Shown piece by piece: positions 8,788 to 16,607 of a stretch of DNA of 59,995 nt. The notes beneath the pieces are model-generated. The model was not told the DNA's origin and did no database searches. It saw only the letters and a list, made by a program, of their open reading frames with translations. Within the stretch, counting starts at the first letter, position 1; each line of letters opens with the position of its first letter. Both the position numbers and the translations under genes were made by a program. The DNA is from Jiangella asiatica (GTDB lineage Bacteria; Actinomycetota; Actinomycetes; Jiangellales; Jiangellaceae), in NCBI RefSeq assembly GCF_004349065.1, contig NZ_SMKZ01000042.1:1-59995 (forward strand). The letters are read 5' to 3'.

Positions 8788-10131
8788 TCAGGAGCGGTTC
8801 AGGAAGCCGATCACCGTCGCGGTCCACCACCCCACCTGAGAGAGCACCGCGATGCCCAGCCCGGCCCGCAGCAGTCGCGCCGACGGCGCCGTCCTGATCG
8901 CCAGCCGGCGGCTGATCGCGAGCGCCAGCACGCCGGCCACCCCCGTCGCCGCCACCATGACCACCTTGACCACGGTCAGTGGCGTCGACAAGTCCGGCTC
9001 CAGGAGCATCCCGGAGACAAGAAGCCCGCCCAGGCCCAGCCAGATCGGCACCGCCAGCGCCCCGGCCGTCGCGACCACCGACTCGACACTCCCGCGGCCC
9101 AGCCGCCAGCGCAGCCCGAACCAGTCCACCGCGAGCACGCTGCCGAGCCCGACCACCACGCACACCAGGTGCACGAACTGCGCGACGGTGTGCACGAGCG
9201 GCGACGGGTCGATCAGCTGGCTGACCAGGACCACTCCAGCCAGCACGAGCACGGTCGCACCGGCGAGTGCGTATTCGGCCGCCGTGATCAGCGGCGCCCG
9301 CGTGGCGGGCCTCGCGGTGTCGGCGGGCGGTGTGGGCGTGATGGTGGCGGGCTCGCTCGCCGCGGCCGGACCAGGTGCGATCGGCGCAATCGGCTCCGCG
9401 AAGGCAGCGGTCGCGACGACCTTGGACGGCGTCCGCGACTTCGCGGACGTGCTGGGCTCGATCCCGGTTGCCGGTGTGGCCGTGGTGCCGGTCGGGTTCG
9501 TGACCGAGGCCGCGTGGGTGTTGGTGGCCGACTTCGCTGCGCGACCGTGCGGCGCGGTCGGCGAGCTTGCCTCGGCCGCGCCACCGGTCAGCGCGGTGGT
9601 GCCGCCGGCCTCGGCGATGCCGCCACTGCGGGCGGCAGGGATCGGCGCCTTGGCCGAAGGGACGGCCGCGGCTGTGGATGCCGCGCCTGTGGGTGCTGCC
9701 TTCGCAGGTGCTGCCTCCACAGGCGTTCTCGTCGCGCCTTCCTCCGGCCCGGCTTCCACCGGCGCCTTCGCGGCGGCTGTCGCCGAGCCGGCCGCGGTCA
9801 CCGTCGTCGCGTCCGGGGTCGCCGCGCTCGCGGTCACGGCGGTGTCGGCTGGCGGGCCCGCGTTCCCAACCGGCGCCGCCGCACGGGAACTCGTCGGCGT
9901 CCGGCCCGCGCCGGTGACCGGGCGGGCGCGTCCGGTCACCGGCGGCTTCCCGGTGGACAGGAGCGCCGCCATCGATGCAGGCGTCGGCCTCGGGTTGGTC
10001 CCTGCCCTGGACGCAGCCGCGTCGACGTCGTCGACGTCGTCGACGTCGGCGGGCGGGTGGCCGGGGGAGTCGGTGAGGGGAGTCTGGCGGTCAGCCGCAG
10101 CTGGGAGCCAGGGCGAGCTGGTCACGGGCAT
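8788..10131 (-). CDS. Membrane protein with a long Ala/Thr/Pro-rich N-terminal region
   Basis: Not a family I recognise. The C-terminal 170 residues hold four hydrophobic segments, including AEYALAGATVLVLAGVVLVS, a segment with VHLVCVVVGLGSVLAVDWFG, and a last one ending WWTATVIGFLNRS, so it is an integral membrane protein. The preceding roughly 270 residues are almost entirely Ala, Thr, Pro, Gly and Ser and look like an unstructured linker. Codon third positions stay G/C-rich throughout, supporting real coding. The start is uncertain: ATG 10131 would overlap the upstream gene by 41 bp but keeps the Asp-Val repeat in frame; ATG 9972 avoids the overlap. Neither has a clear ribosome-binding site. 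Confidence 0.6.
   Translation of the reverse strand: MPVTSSPWLPAAADRQTPLTDSPGHPPADVDDVDDVDAAASRAGTNPRPTPASMAALLSTGKPPVTGRARPVTGAGRTPTSSRAAAPVGNAGPPADTAVTASAATPDATTVTAAGSATAAAKAPVEAGPEEGATRTPVEAAPAKAAPTGAASTAAAVPSAKAPIPAARSGGIAEAGGTTALTGGAAEASSPTAPHGRAAKSATNTHAASVTNPTGTTATPATGIEPSTSAKSRTPSKVVATAAFAEPIAPIAPGPAAASEPATITPTPPADTARPATRAPLITAAEYALAGATVLVLAGVVLVSQLIDPSPLVHTVAQFVHLVCVVVGLGSVLAVDWFGLRWRLGRGSVESVVATAGALAVPIWLGLGGLLVSGMLLEPDLSTPLTVVKVVMVAATGVAGVLALAISRRLAIRTAPSARLLRAGLGIAVLSQVGWWTATVIGFLNRS
10021..10047. repeat. Three tandem copies of the 9-mer GTCGACGTC
   Basis: Perfect copies at 10021-10029, 10030-10038 and 10039-10047. On the minus strand they encode a repeated Asp-Val-Asp motif in the N-terminal part of the membrane protein ending at 8788, if the upstream start is used. 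GTCGAC is itself palindromic, so the array can also form hairpins. Confidence 0.85.
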
Positions 10132-10861
10132 TGTTGAAACCGCCGATGTTCGTCGGGGCCGCGGTCCAGGCCGCCACCCACGCATCCTGTGCCTCGAGGC
10201 CGTTCATGTCGCCGTTGGCGTGAGCGACCATCGCGTTGAGGTGGTTGGCCCAGTCGCCCATCGCGGCGGTGGCGGCGGTGACGGCGGCGTCCACGCTCGC
10301 CGACCGTTCCATGCACTCCTGTGCCTGCTCGACCATGCCGTCGGAGGCCTCGAGGTCGGCCAAACCGGCGCAGTCGGGATGGGCCCGGTACGCGTCGAGG
10401 GCGGCGTTGGCGCGGCTGACGTCGTCGGCGCCGGCCAGGCGGGTCCGCTTCCAGATGGCCCGCATCTCCTCCTGGCCGATCGTGCCGGCCAGCATGTCCG
10501 TGCGTGCCTGGACGTGCTCGTTCCAGTGGCCGATGCCGACTTCGGCGACGGCGACGAGCTGCTCACCCGCGGCGAGTCGGGCGGCGCAGGCATCGATGGC
10601 GTCCTGTGCCAGCGCGGCGATCTCGTAGGAGTTCGCGTCCGTGGTCGGGTCGTCGGACGCACCGTCCGACCCGCTGTCGGCCGCCTCGCTGGCGCCGCGA
10701 TCTGACTCCGTCGACGCTGACGCCCCGTCGCCGGAATCGGCGTCTGAACTGGTGAATGCCCTGGCAGCGCCCCACGCGACCAGCGGCAAAGTGATGACAA
10801 CAACTGCTCCGACGGCGAACCGGCCAATGCTGGATCGCTGGCGTTTTCGTTGTCGCGGCAA
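10091..10861 (-). CDS. Hypothetical exported or membrane-anchored protein
   Basis: A 256-residue protein that I cannot assign to a family. It has a basic start (PRQRKRQRSS), one hydrophobic segment at residues 16-34, then a Ser/Asp/Gly/Ala-rich linker to about residue 75. An all-helical domain of about 180 residues follows, with evenly spaced Trp and His (GHWNEHVQAR, GDWANHLNAMVAHANGDMNG). This looks like a helical bundle on the outer side of the membrane; His/Asp pairs could bind a metal but that is a guess. The start is TTG 10861, preceded by AAGGGGGG at good spacing. Its 3' end may overlap the next gene by 41 bp, suggesting co-transcription. Confidence 0.68.
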   Translation of the reverse strand: MPRQRKRQRSSIGRFAVGAVVVITLPLVAWGAARAFTSSDADSGDGASASTESDRGASEAADSGSDGASDDPTTDANSYEIAALAQDAIDACAARLAAGEQLVAVAEVGIGHWNEHVQARTDMLAGTIGQEEMRAIWKRTRLAGADDVSRANAALDAYRAHPDCAGLADLEASDGMVEQAQECMERSASVDAAVTAATAAMGDWANHLNAMVAHANGDMNGLEAQDAWVAAWTAAPTNIGGFNNARDQLALAPSCG

Positions 10862-10879
10862 AGGAGCCCCCCTTCAATC

Positions 10880-10985
10880 CAGTGGGCATTTTGGCATAAA
10901 TGGTTGATCAAATACATAGTGGTGGAAATCAGCAGAGATCGGGGCGTTTTTGATCTTGATTTAAGTGAAATTCTCAGCTCATCGA
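10880..10985. other. AT-rich island in an otherwise GC-rich intergenic gap
   Basis: The gap between the exported protein gene (start 10861) and the glycosyltransferase gene is about 300 bp. Its first third (10880-10985) is visibly AT-rich, with runs such as GCATAAATGGTTGATCAAAT and TTTTTGATCTTGATTTAAG. It holds no coding frame that I trust. It probably contains the promoter of the minus-strand gene at 10861, and AT-rich DNA like this is a typical target for Lsr2-type silencing proteins. Confidence 0.55.
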
Positions 10986-11159
10986 CGGTCGCTGCCAGAG
11001 GTTCTCCCGGTCGCGTCGGATATGACTCATCCGCGTTCGCCAGAGCGGAGAATTCGTGAACCCGGCCGTGACGAATCGTGAAGTGCCCCCGAAAGCGGGC
11101 CCTCGAATTCACCGGGACGTCACGTCGTGGTCGCTCCAGGGAAGTTCCCGGCCGACAGC

Positions 11160-12317
11160 ATGACGGCCGTGCGCATCCTGCAGGCCGCCAACTTCGTCGC
11201 GCCGCACTCCGGCGGGATCCGGACCATGATGCGACACCTGGCCGACGGCTACGCGGCCGCCGGACACGAGGTCGTGGCGGTGGTGCCCGGCGAGCGCAGC
11301 GCCACCCACGCCACGCCGAGCGGACGCGTGATCGAGATCGCCGCCCCCGTCATCCCGGCCACCGGCGGCTACCGCATGATCACCCGCTGGCGCACCGTCG
11401 AGGACCTGCTGGCCGTCGTGGCACCGGACCGGGTCGAGGTGTCCGACCGGCTCACGCTGGCCCGCATCGGCCCATGGGCCGCGCGTCGCGGCATCCCGTC
11501 GGTGGTGTTCTCCCACGAGCGGCTCGACGCGCTGCTGCGGTTCCACCTGGGCCGGACGCTGCCGACCCGGCGGGTCGCCGACCGCTGGAACCGTCGGCTG
11601 GCCGGCGCGTTCGACACCGTCGTGTGCACGACCCGGTGGGCGGCAGAGGAGTTCGTCCGGCTGGGCGCGGAGAACCTGGCGCACGTTCCGCTGGGCATCG
11701 ACCTCGACACCTTCCACCCGCGCCACCGCGACCCCGCCCTTCGCGCGGAGCTCGCGCGCGGCGCCGAAATGCTGATCGTCACCGCGGTCCGGCTGTCGCC
11801 GGAGAAGCGGCCGGATCTCCTGGTTCCGATGGTGCGGGAGCTGAGCCGGCTCGGCGTCGACGCGCGCCTGGTCGTCTGCGGCGACGGCTCGGTGCGAGAC
11901 CTCGTCGCCGAGCAGGCCGAGGGGAACCCGGTCACCATGGCCGGCTTCGTCTCCGATCGCGGCCGGCTGGCCGCGCTGCTGGCCAGCGCCGACGTCGTCG
12001 TCGCTCCCGGTCCGTACGAGACGTTCGGGCTGGCCGCCCTGGAGGCGATGGCCAGCGGCACCCCCGTCGTCGCCAGCTCGTCCGGGGCGCTCCCGGAACT
12101 GGTGGTCGACGGCGCCGGGCGAACCGCGCCCCCGGACCCCGCCGCCATGGCACGGGCGGTCGTCGACGTGGTCTCCGCCGGGCCCGCGGCCAGGCACGCC
12201 GCTCGTCGTCGGGCCCAGGACTTCTCCTGGTCGGATACGGTTACAGGGATGCTTGCGGTGCACGGTTTGGAAACACGTGGGCCGCGAAGGGTGTCGCTGG
12301 AAGCTACCAGGTCGTAA
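11160..12317 (+). CDS. GT4-family glycosyltransferase
   Basis: A 385-residue GT-B fold enzyme that transfers a sugar from a nucleotide donor, probably GDP-mannose or UDP-glucose, to a lipid or glycan acceptor at the inner face of the membrane. The N-terminal acceptor domain begins RILQAANFVAPHSGGIRTMM. The C-terminal donor domain has RLSPEKRPDLLVPM, VVCGDGS, and the EX7E motif in ETFGLAALEAMASGTPVVAS. The start is taken as ATG 11160 because the family begins a few residues before the RILQ strand; GTG 11127 is possible. It is followed after 56 bp by an acyl-CoA synthetase gene, an arrangement reminiscent of mycobacterial mannosyltransferase/fadD15 neighbours. Confidence 0.85.
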   Translation: MTAVRILQAANFVAPHSGGIRTMMRHLADGYAAAGHEVVAVVPGERSATHATPSGRVIEIAAPVIPATGGYRMITRWRTVEDLLAVVAPDRVEVSDRLTLARIGPWAARRGIPSVVFSHERLDALLRFHLGRTLPTRRVADRWNRRLAGAFDTVVCTTRWAAEEFVRLGAENLAHVPLGIDLDTFHPRHRDPALRAELARGAEMLIVTAVRLSPEKRPDLLVPMVRELSRLGVDARLVVCGDGSVRDLVAEQAEGNPVTMAGFVSDRGRLAALLASADVVVAPGPYETFGLAALEAMASGTPVVASSSGALPELVVDGAGRTAPPDPAAMARAVVDVVSAGPAARHAARRRAQDFSWSDTVTGMLAVHGLETRGPRRVSLEATRS

Positions 12318-12373
12318 CCTTCCCCCACCTGGCCGCATCCGGTCGGCATCGGAACGGTGAATGGGAGGAAGCA

Positions 12374-14206
12374 ATGGGCCTCGGCACCACTGACAGAGCG
12401 GATCTCGTCGCCGACCGTCCGCCGTCGGTCGGGCGGATGTTCCTGGAGCGGGTGGAGGCCACGCCGGACCGCGAGGCATACCGCTACCCCGACGGTGCCG
12501 GCTGGTCGTCGCTGACGTGGGCGCAGACGAAGGACCGCGTGTGGGCGCTCGCGGCAGGGCTGCTCGATCTCGGGGTCGAGCACGAGCAGCGCGTGGCGCT
12601 GGCGTCGTCCACCCGGATCGAGTGGATCCTCGCCGACCTAGCGATCAACGTCATCGGTGCCGCCACCACGACGGTGTACCCGACCACTACTCCCGAGGAC
12701 GTGTCGTACATCCTCAGCGACTCCGACACGCGCGTCGTGTTCGCCGAGAACGACGAGCAGTTGCGCAAGGTCCTCGAGCACCGCGCCGACCTGTCCCAGC
12801 TCACCCGCATCGTCGTCTTCGACGGCGACGGCACCCAGGGCGACCCTGACTTCGTCCTGACGCTCTCCGAGCTGGAGGAGCGCGGCCGGGCGCTGCTGGC
12901 CGAGCGCGCCAGCGCCGTCGACGATGCCCTGGCCGCCGTCGGCCCGGAGACGCTCGCCACCCTCATCTACACCTCCGGCACCACCGGCCGGCCCAAGGGC
13001 GTCCGGCTGGTCAACGACAACTGGGTCTACGAAGGCGTCGCCGTCGACGTCTTCGACATCCTGACCATCGACGACGTCCAGTACCTGTGGCTGCCGCTGT
13101 CGCACTCGTTCGGCAAGGCGCTGGAGGCCATCCAGCTGCGCATCGGCTTCGCCACCGCGGTCGACGGTGACCTCGACCGCATCGTGGAGAACCTCGGCGT
13201 GGTGAAGCCGACGTTCATGGCCGGCGCGCCGCGCATCTTCGAGAAGGTCCGGGCCAAGGTCATCACCGGGGTCGAGAACGAGGGCGGCCCGAAGGCGAAG
13301 ATCTTCGCCTGGGCGTTCGGCGTCGGCGCGAAGGTCTCGAAGCTGCGCCAGGCTGGCCGCGAGCCGAGCGGGCTGCTGGCGTTCCAGTACCGGCTGGCCG
13401 ACAAGCTCGTCTTCAGCAAGATCAAGGCCCGGCTGGGCGGCAACATCCGCTTCTTCGTCAGCGGCGCGGCCGCCCTGTCCCGCGACGTCGCCGAGTGGTT
13501 CCACGCCGCGGGCATGCTGATCCTCGAGGGCTACGGCCTGACCGAGACCAGCGCGGCGTCGTGCGTCAACATGCCCTACGACTGCCGGTTCGGCACCGTC
13601 GGCCCGCCGGCACCCGGCACCGAGGTGAAGATCGCCGACGACGGTGAGATCCTGCTGCGCGGCCCTGGCGTCATGCGCGGCTACCACAAGCTGTCCGACG
13701 TCACTGCCGAGGTGCTCGACTCCGACGGCTGGTTCCACACCGGCGACGTCGGCGAGGTGGCCGACGGCTACCTGCGGGTCACCGACCGGAAGAAAGACCT
13801 GATCAAGACCTCCGGCGGCAAGTACGTCGCGCCGCAGAAGATCGAGATCATCTTCAAGGCGGTCAGCCCGTACGCGAGCCAGATCGTCGTACACGGCGAC
13901 ACCCGCAACTACTGCACAGCGTTGATCACGCTGGACCCGGACGCCATCACCGAGTGGGCCGAGCACCACGAGCTCTCCGGCCGGCCGTACGAGGAGCTCA
14001 CGCGCACGGCGGCGGTGCGCGAGCTCATCCAGGGCCACATCGACGAGCTCAACGGCCGGCTGGAGCGGTGGGAGACCATCAAGAAGTTCGAGATCCTCAC
14101 GCACGACCTCACGGTCGAGAACGGCGACCTCACCCCCAGCCTCAAGGTCAAGCGCAAGGCCGTCGAGAAGAAGTACATGGACGTCCTGGACGGCATGTAC
14201 ACCTGA
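12374..14206 (+). CDS. Long-chain fatty acid-CoA ligase (AMP-forming, FadD15-like)
   Basis: A 610-residue member of the ANL superfamily that activates a long-chain acid to acyl-AMP and then acyl-CoA. Motifs in order are the P-loop-like TLIYTSGTTGRPKG (about residue 197), GYGLTETSAASCVN (about 386), DGWFHTGDVGEVADGYL (about 453) and the C-terminal RKKDLIKTSGGKYVAP (about 472), with the catalytic-type lysines present. The start ATG 12374 has GGGAGGAAGC directly upstream. The frame stays open to 11078, but that extension overlaps the glycosyltransferase in another frame and has no family similarity. Likely co-transcribed with the glycosyltransferase. Confidence 0.92.
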   Translation: MGLGTTDRADLVADRPPSVGRMFLERVEATPDREAYRYPDGAGWSSLTWAQTKDRVWALAAGLLDLGVEHEQRVALASSTRIEWILADLAINVIGAATTTVYPTTTPEDVSYILSDSDTRVVFAENDEQLRKVLEHRADLSQLTRIVVFDGDGTQGDPDFVLTLSELEERGRALLAERASAVDDALAAVGPETLATLIYTSGTTGRPKGVRLVNDNWVYEGVAVDVFDILTIDDVQYLWLPLSHSFGKALEAIQLRIGFATAVDGDLDRIVENLGVVKPTFMAGAPRIFEKVRAKVITGVENEGGPKAKIFAWAFGVGAKVSKLRQAGREPSGLLAFQYRLADKLVFSKIKARLGGNIRFFVSGAAALSRDVAEWFHAAGMLILEGYGLTETSAASCVNMPYDCRFGTVGPPAPGTEVKIADDGEILLRGPGVMRGYHKLSDVTAEVLDSDGWFHTGDVGEVADGYLRVTDRKKDLIKTSGGKYVAPQKIEIIFKAVSPYASQIVVHGDTRNYCTALITLDPDAITEWAEHHELSGRPYEELTRTAAVRELIQGHIDELNGRLERWETIKKFEILTHDLTVENGDLTPSLKVKRKAVEKKYMDVLDGMYT

Positions 14207-14267
14207 CGCCGCGTCGATTCCCCGGTCGCTCGTTGGCCCGCGGCCGCCCGGCCGGGGACAATGGATC

Positions 14268-15494
14268 GTGCCCTCCACCCTGCCTGACGGATCGCCCGCG
14301 CCCGCCGACGGCTCGCTGCCCGCGGCGGCGCTGGCCGGCATCGGCAGCCGTCCGTTCGGCGTCTACCTGCATGTGCCGTTCTGCACCACCCGCTGCGGCT
14401 ACTGCGACTTCAACACCTACACCGCCGACGAGCTGGGCTCGGCGCCCGGTGCGTCGCGGGCGTCGTGGGCCGACGGCGCCATCGCCGAGCTGCGCCTGGC
14501 CCGGCGCGCGCTCGGCGACGCCGACGTGCCGGTCTCCACGGTGTTCGTCGGCGGCGGCACACCCACGCTGCTGCCGCCGGCCGAGCTGGGCAAAGTGCTG
14601 CGCTTCGTCGACGATGAGTTCGGGCTGGTTCCCTGCGCGGAGCTGACGACAGAGGCCAACCCGGAGTCAGTCACCGAGGCGTCGCTGGCAGAGTTGCGCG
14701 GCCACGGCTTCACCCGCGTCTCGATCGGCATGCAGAGCGCCCGCCCGCACGTCCTCGCCGTCCTGGACCGCGTACACACGCCGGGCCGGCCAGCGCAGGC
14801 GGTGGCCGAGGCGCGGCGGGCCGGGTTCGAGCACGTGAGCCTCGACCTCATCTACGGCACGCCGGGGGAGACGGTCGACGACTGGCGGGCCAGCGTCGAG
14901 GCCGCGCTAACGGCCGGGCCCGACCACGTCAGCGCCTACGCGCTCATCGTCGAGGAAGGCACCCGGCTGGCCGGGCGGATGGCCCGCGGTGAGCTCCCGC
15001 TCCCGGACGACGACGACCAGGCCGACAAGTACCTGCTGGCCGACTCGCTGCTCACGGCGGCGGGGTTCACCTGGTACGAGCTGTCCAACTGGGCGTCCTC
15101 GCCGGCGGCGCGGTGCCGGCACAACGAGCTGTACTGGACCGGCGCCGACTGGTGGGGCGTCGGCCCAGGCGCGCACAGTCACATCGGCGGCACCCGCTGG
15201 TGGAACGTCAAGCACCCGGCGGCCTGGGCGGCGCGGCTGGCGGCCGGTTCCAGCCCCGCGCACGCCCGCGAGATCCTGGACGCCGAGACCCGCCGGGTGG
15301 AGCGGGTGCTGCTCGAGGTGCGGCTGGCCGCGGGCCTGTCGCTGGACGTCCTCGACGACGACGGACGGCGTACGGCCGCCCGGGTGGCCGCCGACGGCCT
15401 CGCCGACCCCAGCGCCGTCGACGACGGACGCCTGGTGCTCACCCGGACCGGCCGCCTACTCGCCGACGCCGTCGTTCGCGACCTCGTCCAATGA
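14268..15494 (+). CDS. hemW: HemW, radical SAM heme chaperone-like protein
   Basis: A 408-residue protein of the coproporphyrinogen III oxidase-like family. The radical-SAM cysteines are C39, C43 and C46 in HVPFCTTRCGYCDFNTYT. The GGGTPTLLP motif and the HemW signature HNxxYW (in CRHNELYWTGADWWGVG) are also present; that signature separates HemW from true HemN. HemW binds heme and is thought to deliver it to respiratory proteins rather than oxidise coproporphyrinogen. The GTG start follows 61 bp after fadD. It converges with the DUF3097 gene, and its stop codon lies within a long palindrome. Its place upstream of hrcA-dnaJ is conserved. Confidence 0.92.
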   Translation: MPSTLPDGSPAPADGSLPAAALAGIGSRPFGVYLHVPFCTTRCGYCDFNTYTADELGSAPGASRASWADGAIAELRLARRALGDADVPVSTVFVGGGTPTLLPPAELGKVLRFVDDEFGLVPCAELTTEANPESVTEASLAELRGHGFTRVSIGMQSARPHVLAVLDRVHTPGRPAQAVAEARRAGFEHVSLDLIYGTPGETVDDWRASVEAALTAGPDHVSAYALIVEEGTRLAGRMARGELPLPDDDDQADKYLLADSLLTAAGFTWYELSNWASSPAARCRHNELYWTGADWWGVGPGAHSHIGGTRWWNVKHPAAWAARLAAGSSPAHAREILDAETRRVERVLLEVRLAAGLSLDVLDDDGRRTAARVAADGLADPSAVDDGRLVLTRTGRLLADAVVRDLVQ

Positions 15495-15541
15495 TCATCA
15501 ACGGTCGGCGACGTCATAGCGTCGCCAACCGTTGATGATCA
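15492..15541. terminator. 21-bp-arm palindrome between convergent hemW and DUF3097 genes
   Basis: The left arm 15492-15512 and right arm 15521-15541 pair over 21 bp with one mismatch around the 8-base loop GTCATAGC. The arm contains GATCATCAACGGT. The left arm starts with the hemW TGA and the right arm covers the DUF3097 stop, so it probably serves as a bidirectional terminator. Confidence 0.75.
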
Positions 15542-16384
15542 CGGATGGTCTGGCGACGGGTCGGTGACGAAGTCGATCAGCTCCTCGACGCGGCCGAGGA
15601 GGGCCGGCTCGAGGTCGGTGTAGGTGCGTACCGCGCCCAGGATGCGCTCCCACGCCTCCCACGGCTCGATGCCCCAGCGCAGGCGTGCGATCACGCCCTC
15701 CTTCCACGGCACGCCCTTCGGCACGTCCGGCCAGGCCGGCAGCCCGAGGACCGAAGGCCGGACCGCCTGCCAGACGTCGACGTAGGGGTGGCCGACGATG
15801 AGGACGCTCTCGGCGTGCGGGCCGGAGCGGACGCCGTCGGCGATCCGGCTCTCCTTGGTGCCGGCGACCAGGTGGTCCAGCATGACGCCCAGCCGCCGGC
15901 CGGGGCCGGGCCCGAAGTCGTCGACGGCGGCGAGCAGGTCGTCGGCACCGCCCAGCTCCTCGACGACCACGCCCTCGACGCGCAGGTCGTGGCCCCAGAC
16001 CTTCTCGACCAGCTCGGCGTCGTGCTTGCCCTCGACGTAGATCCGGCTCTCGCGGGCAGTGCGGGCCCGGTGGTTCACGACGGCCACGGAGCCGGACGCG
16101 GACACCATACGGCCGGCCTGACGGGGTGCCGTCGGGCGGACCAGCGCGACCGGCTTGCCGTCGATCCAGAAGCCCGGGCCGAGTGGGAAGGCGCGGCGCT
16201 TGCCGTGGCGGTCCTCGAGGATGACGCCGTGCTTGTCGACCTCGACGACGGCGCCGCAGAAGCCGGTCTGCACGTCCTCGACGACGAGGCCGGGCTCGGC
16301 CGGCTGCTCGGTGCTGACCGGACGCTTGGGATGCGGGGATTGCGCCAGGACGTCTCGGCCATAGCGGTCGGAGTAGCTGCTCAC
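15539..16384 (-). CDS. DUF3097 protein with a Toprim-like segment
   Basis: A 281-residue conserved actinobacterial protein of unknown function. An N-terminal beta-rich part (VVEDVQTGFCGAVVEVDKHG, VILEDRHGKRRAFPLG) is followed by the strongly conserved ARESRIYVEGKHDAELVEKV and VVEELGGADDLLAAVDDF. The Glu-Gly-Lys-x-Asp pattern resembles the Toprim folds of primases and topoisomerases, which bind metal and act on nucleic acids. That suggests, but does not show, a nucleic-acid role. The GTG 16384 start gives the usual family N-terminus SSYSDRYGRDVL. It stands between hemW and the MFS gene, convergent to hemW. Confidence 0.85.
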   Translation of the reverse strand: MSSYSDRYGRDVLAQSPHPKRPVSTEQPAEPGLVVEDVQTGFCGAVVEVDKHGVILEDRHGKRRAFPLGPGFWIDGKPVALVRPTAPRQAGRMVSASGSVAVVNHRARTARESRIYVEGKHDAELVEKVWGHDLRVEGVVVEELGGADDLLAAVDDFGPGPGRRLGVMLDHLVAGTKESRIADGVRSGPHAESVLIVGHPYVDVWQAVRPSVLGLPAWPDVPKGVPWKEGVIARLRWGIEPWEAWERILGAVRTYTDLEPALLGRVEELIDFVTDPSPDHP

Positions 16385-16446
16385 GATTCGTGACGGTACT
16401 GGCTCGGCGCGGCGCCGCCCGGCAGCGACATGCGCACCACCTCAAT

Positions 16447-16523
16447 CCCGTTGATCTTGGAGCTACCGCGGCATCTATCGGACATTTCCCCCGTGACTCT
16501 GCGAAACTCCAAGATCATCGGGG
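16447..16523. repeat. Palindrome of the GTTGATCTTGG family, copy B1
   Basis: Left arm CCCGTTGATCTTGGAG (16447-16462) pairs with right arm CTCCAAGATCATCGGGG (16507-16523) with one unpaired base pair; the loop is about 44 bases. The loop shares the pattern ATC(A/T)ATCGG(A/G)CATT with copy B2 at 46671-46756, so the two are homologous, not chance hairpins. Confidence 0.8.
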
Positions 16524-16555
16524 AAGGCGAGCGTCGGGGAAGGTGGACCGACAAT

Positions 16556-16591
16556 GCGAAGGCCCCGTCGTGGGTGCGGCGGGGCCTTCGC
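16556..16591 (-). terminator. Terminator of the MFS exporter gene
   Basis: A 12-bp perfect stem, GCGAAGGCCCCG (16556-16567) and CGGGGCCTTCGC (16580-16591), with a 12-base loop. It lies 17 bp beyond the MFS stop codon on the minus strand. Confidence 0.8.
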
Positions 16592-16607
16592 GGGGTCGCT
16601 GGACGGG

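Noticed and set aside
8134-10705. Two plus-strand frames of over 600 residues through the DUF4916 and membrane protein genes
   Set aside because: They are Arg- or Ala-rich mirror frames opposite supported genes and lack recognisable domains or ribosome-binding sites.
11078-12373. Extension of the acyl-CoA synthetase frame to give a 1,042-residue protein
   Set aside because: It overlaps the glycosyltransferase in another frame, is Arg/Gly-rich shadow sequence, and a good ribosome-binding site precedes ATG 12374.
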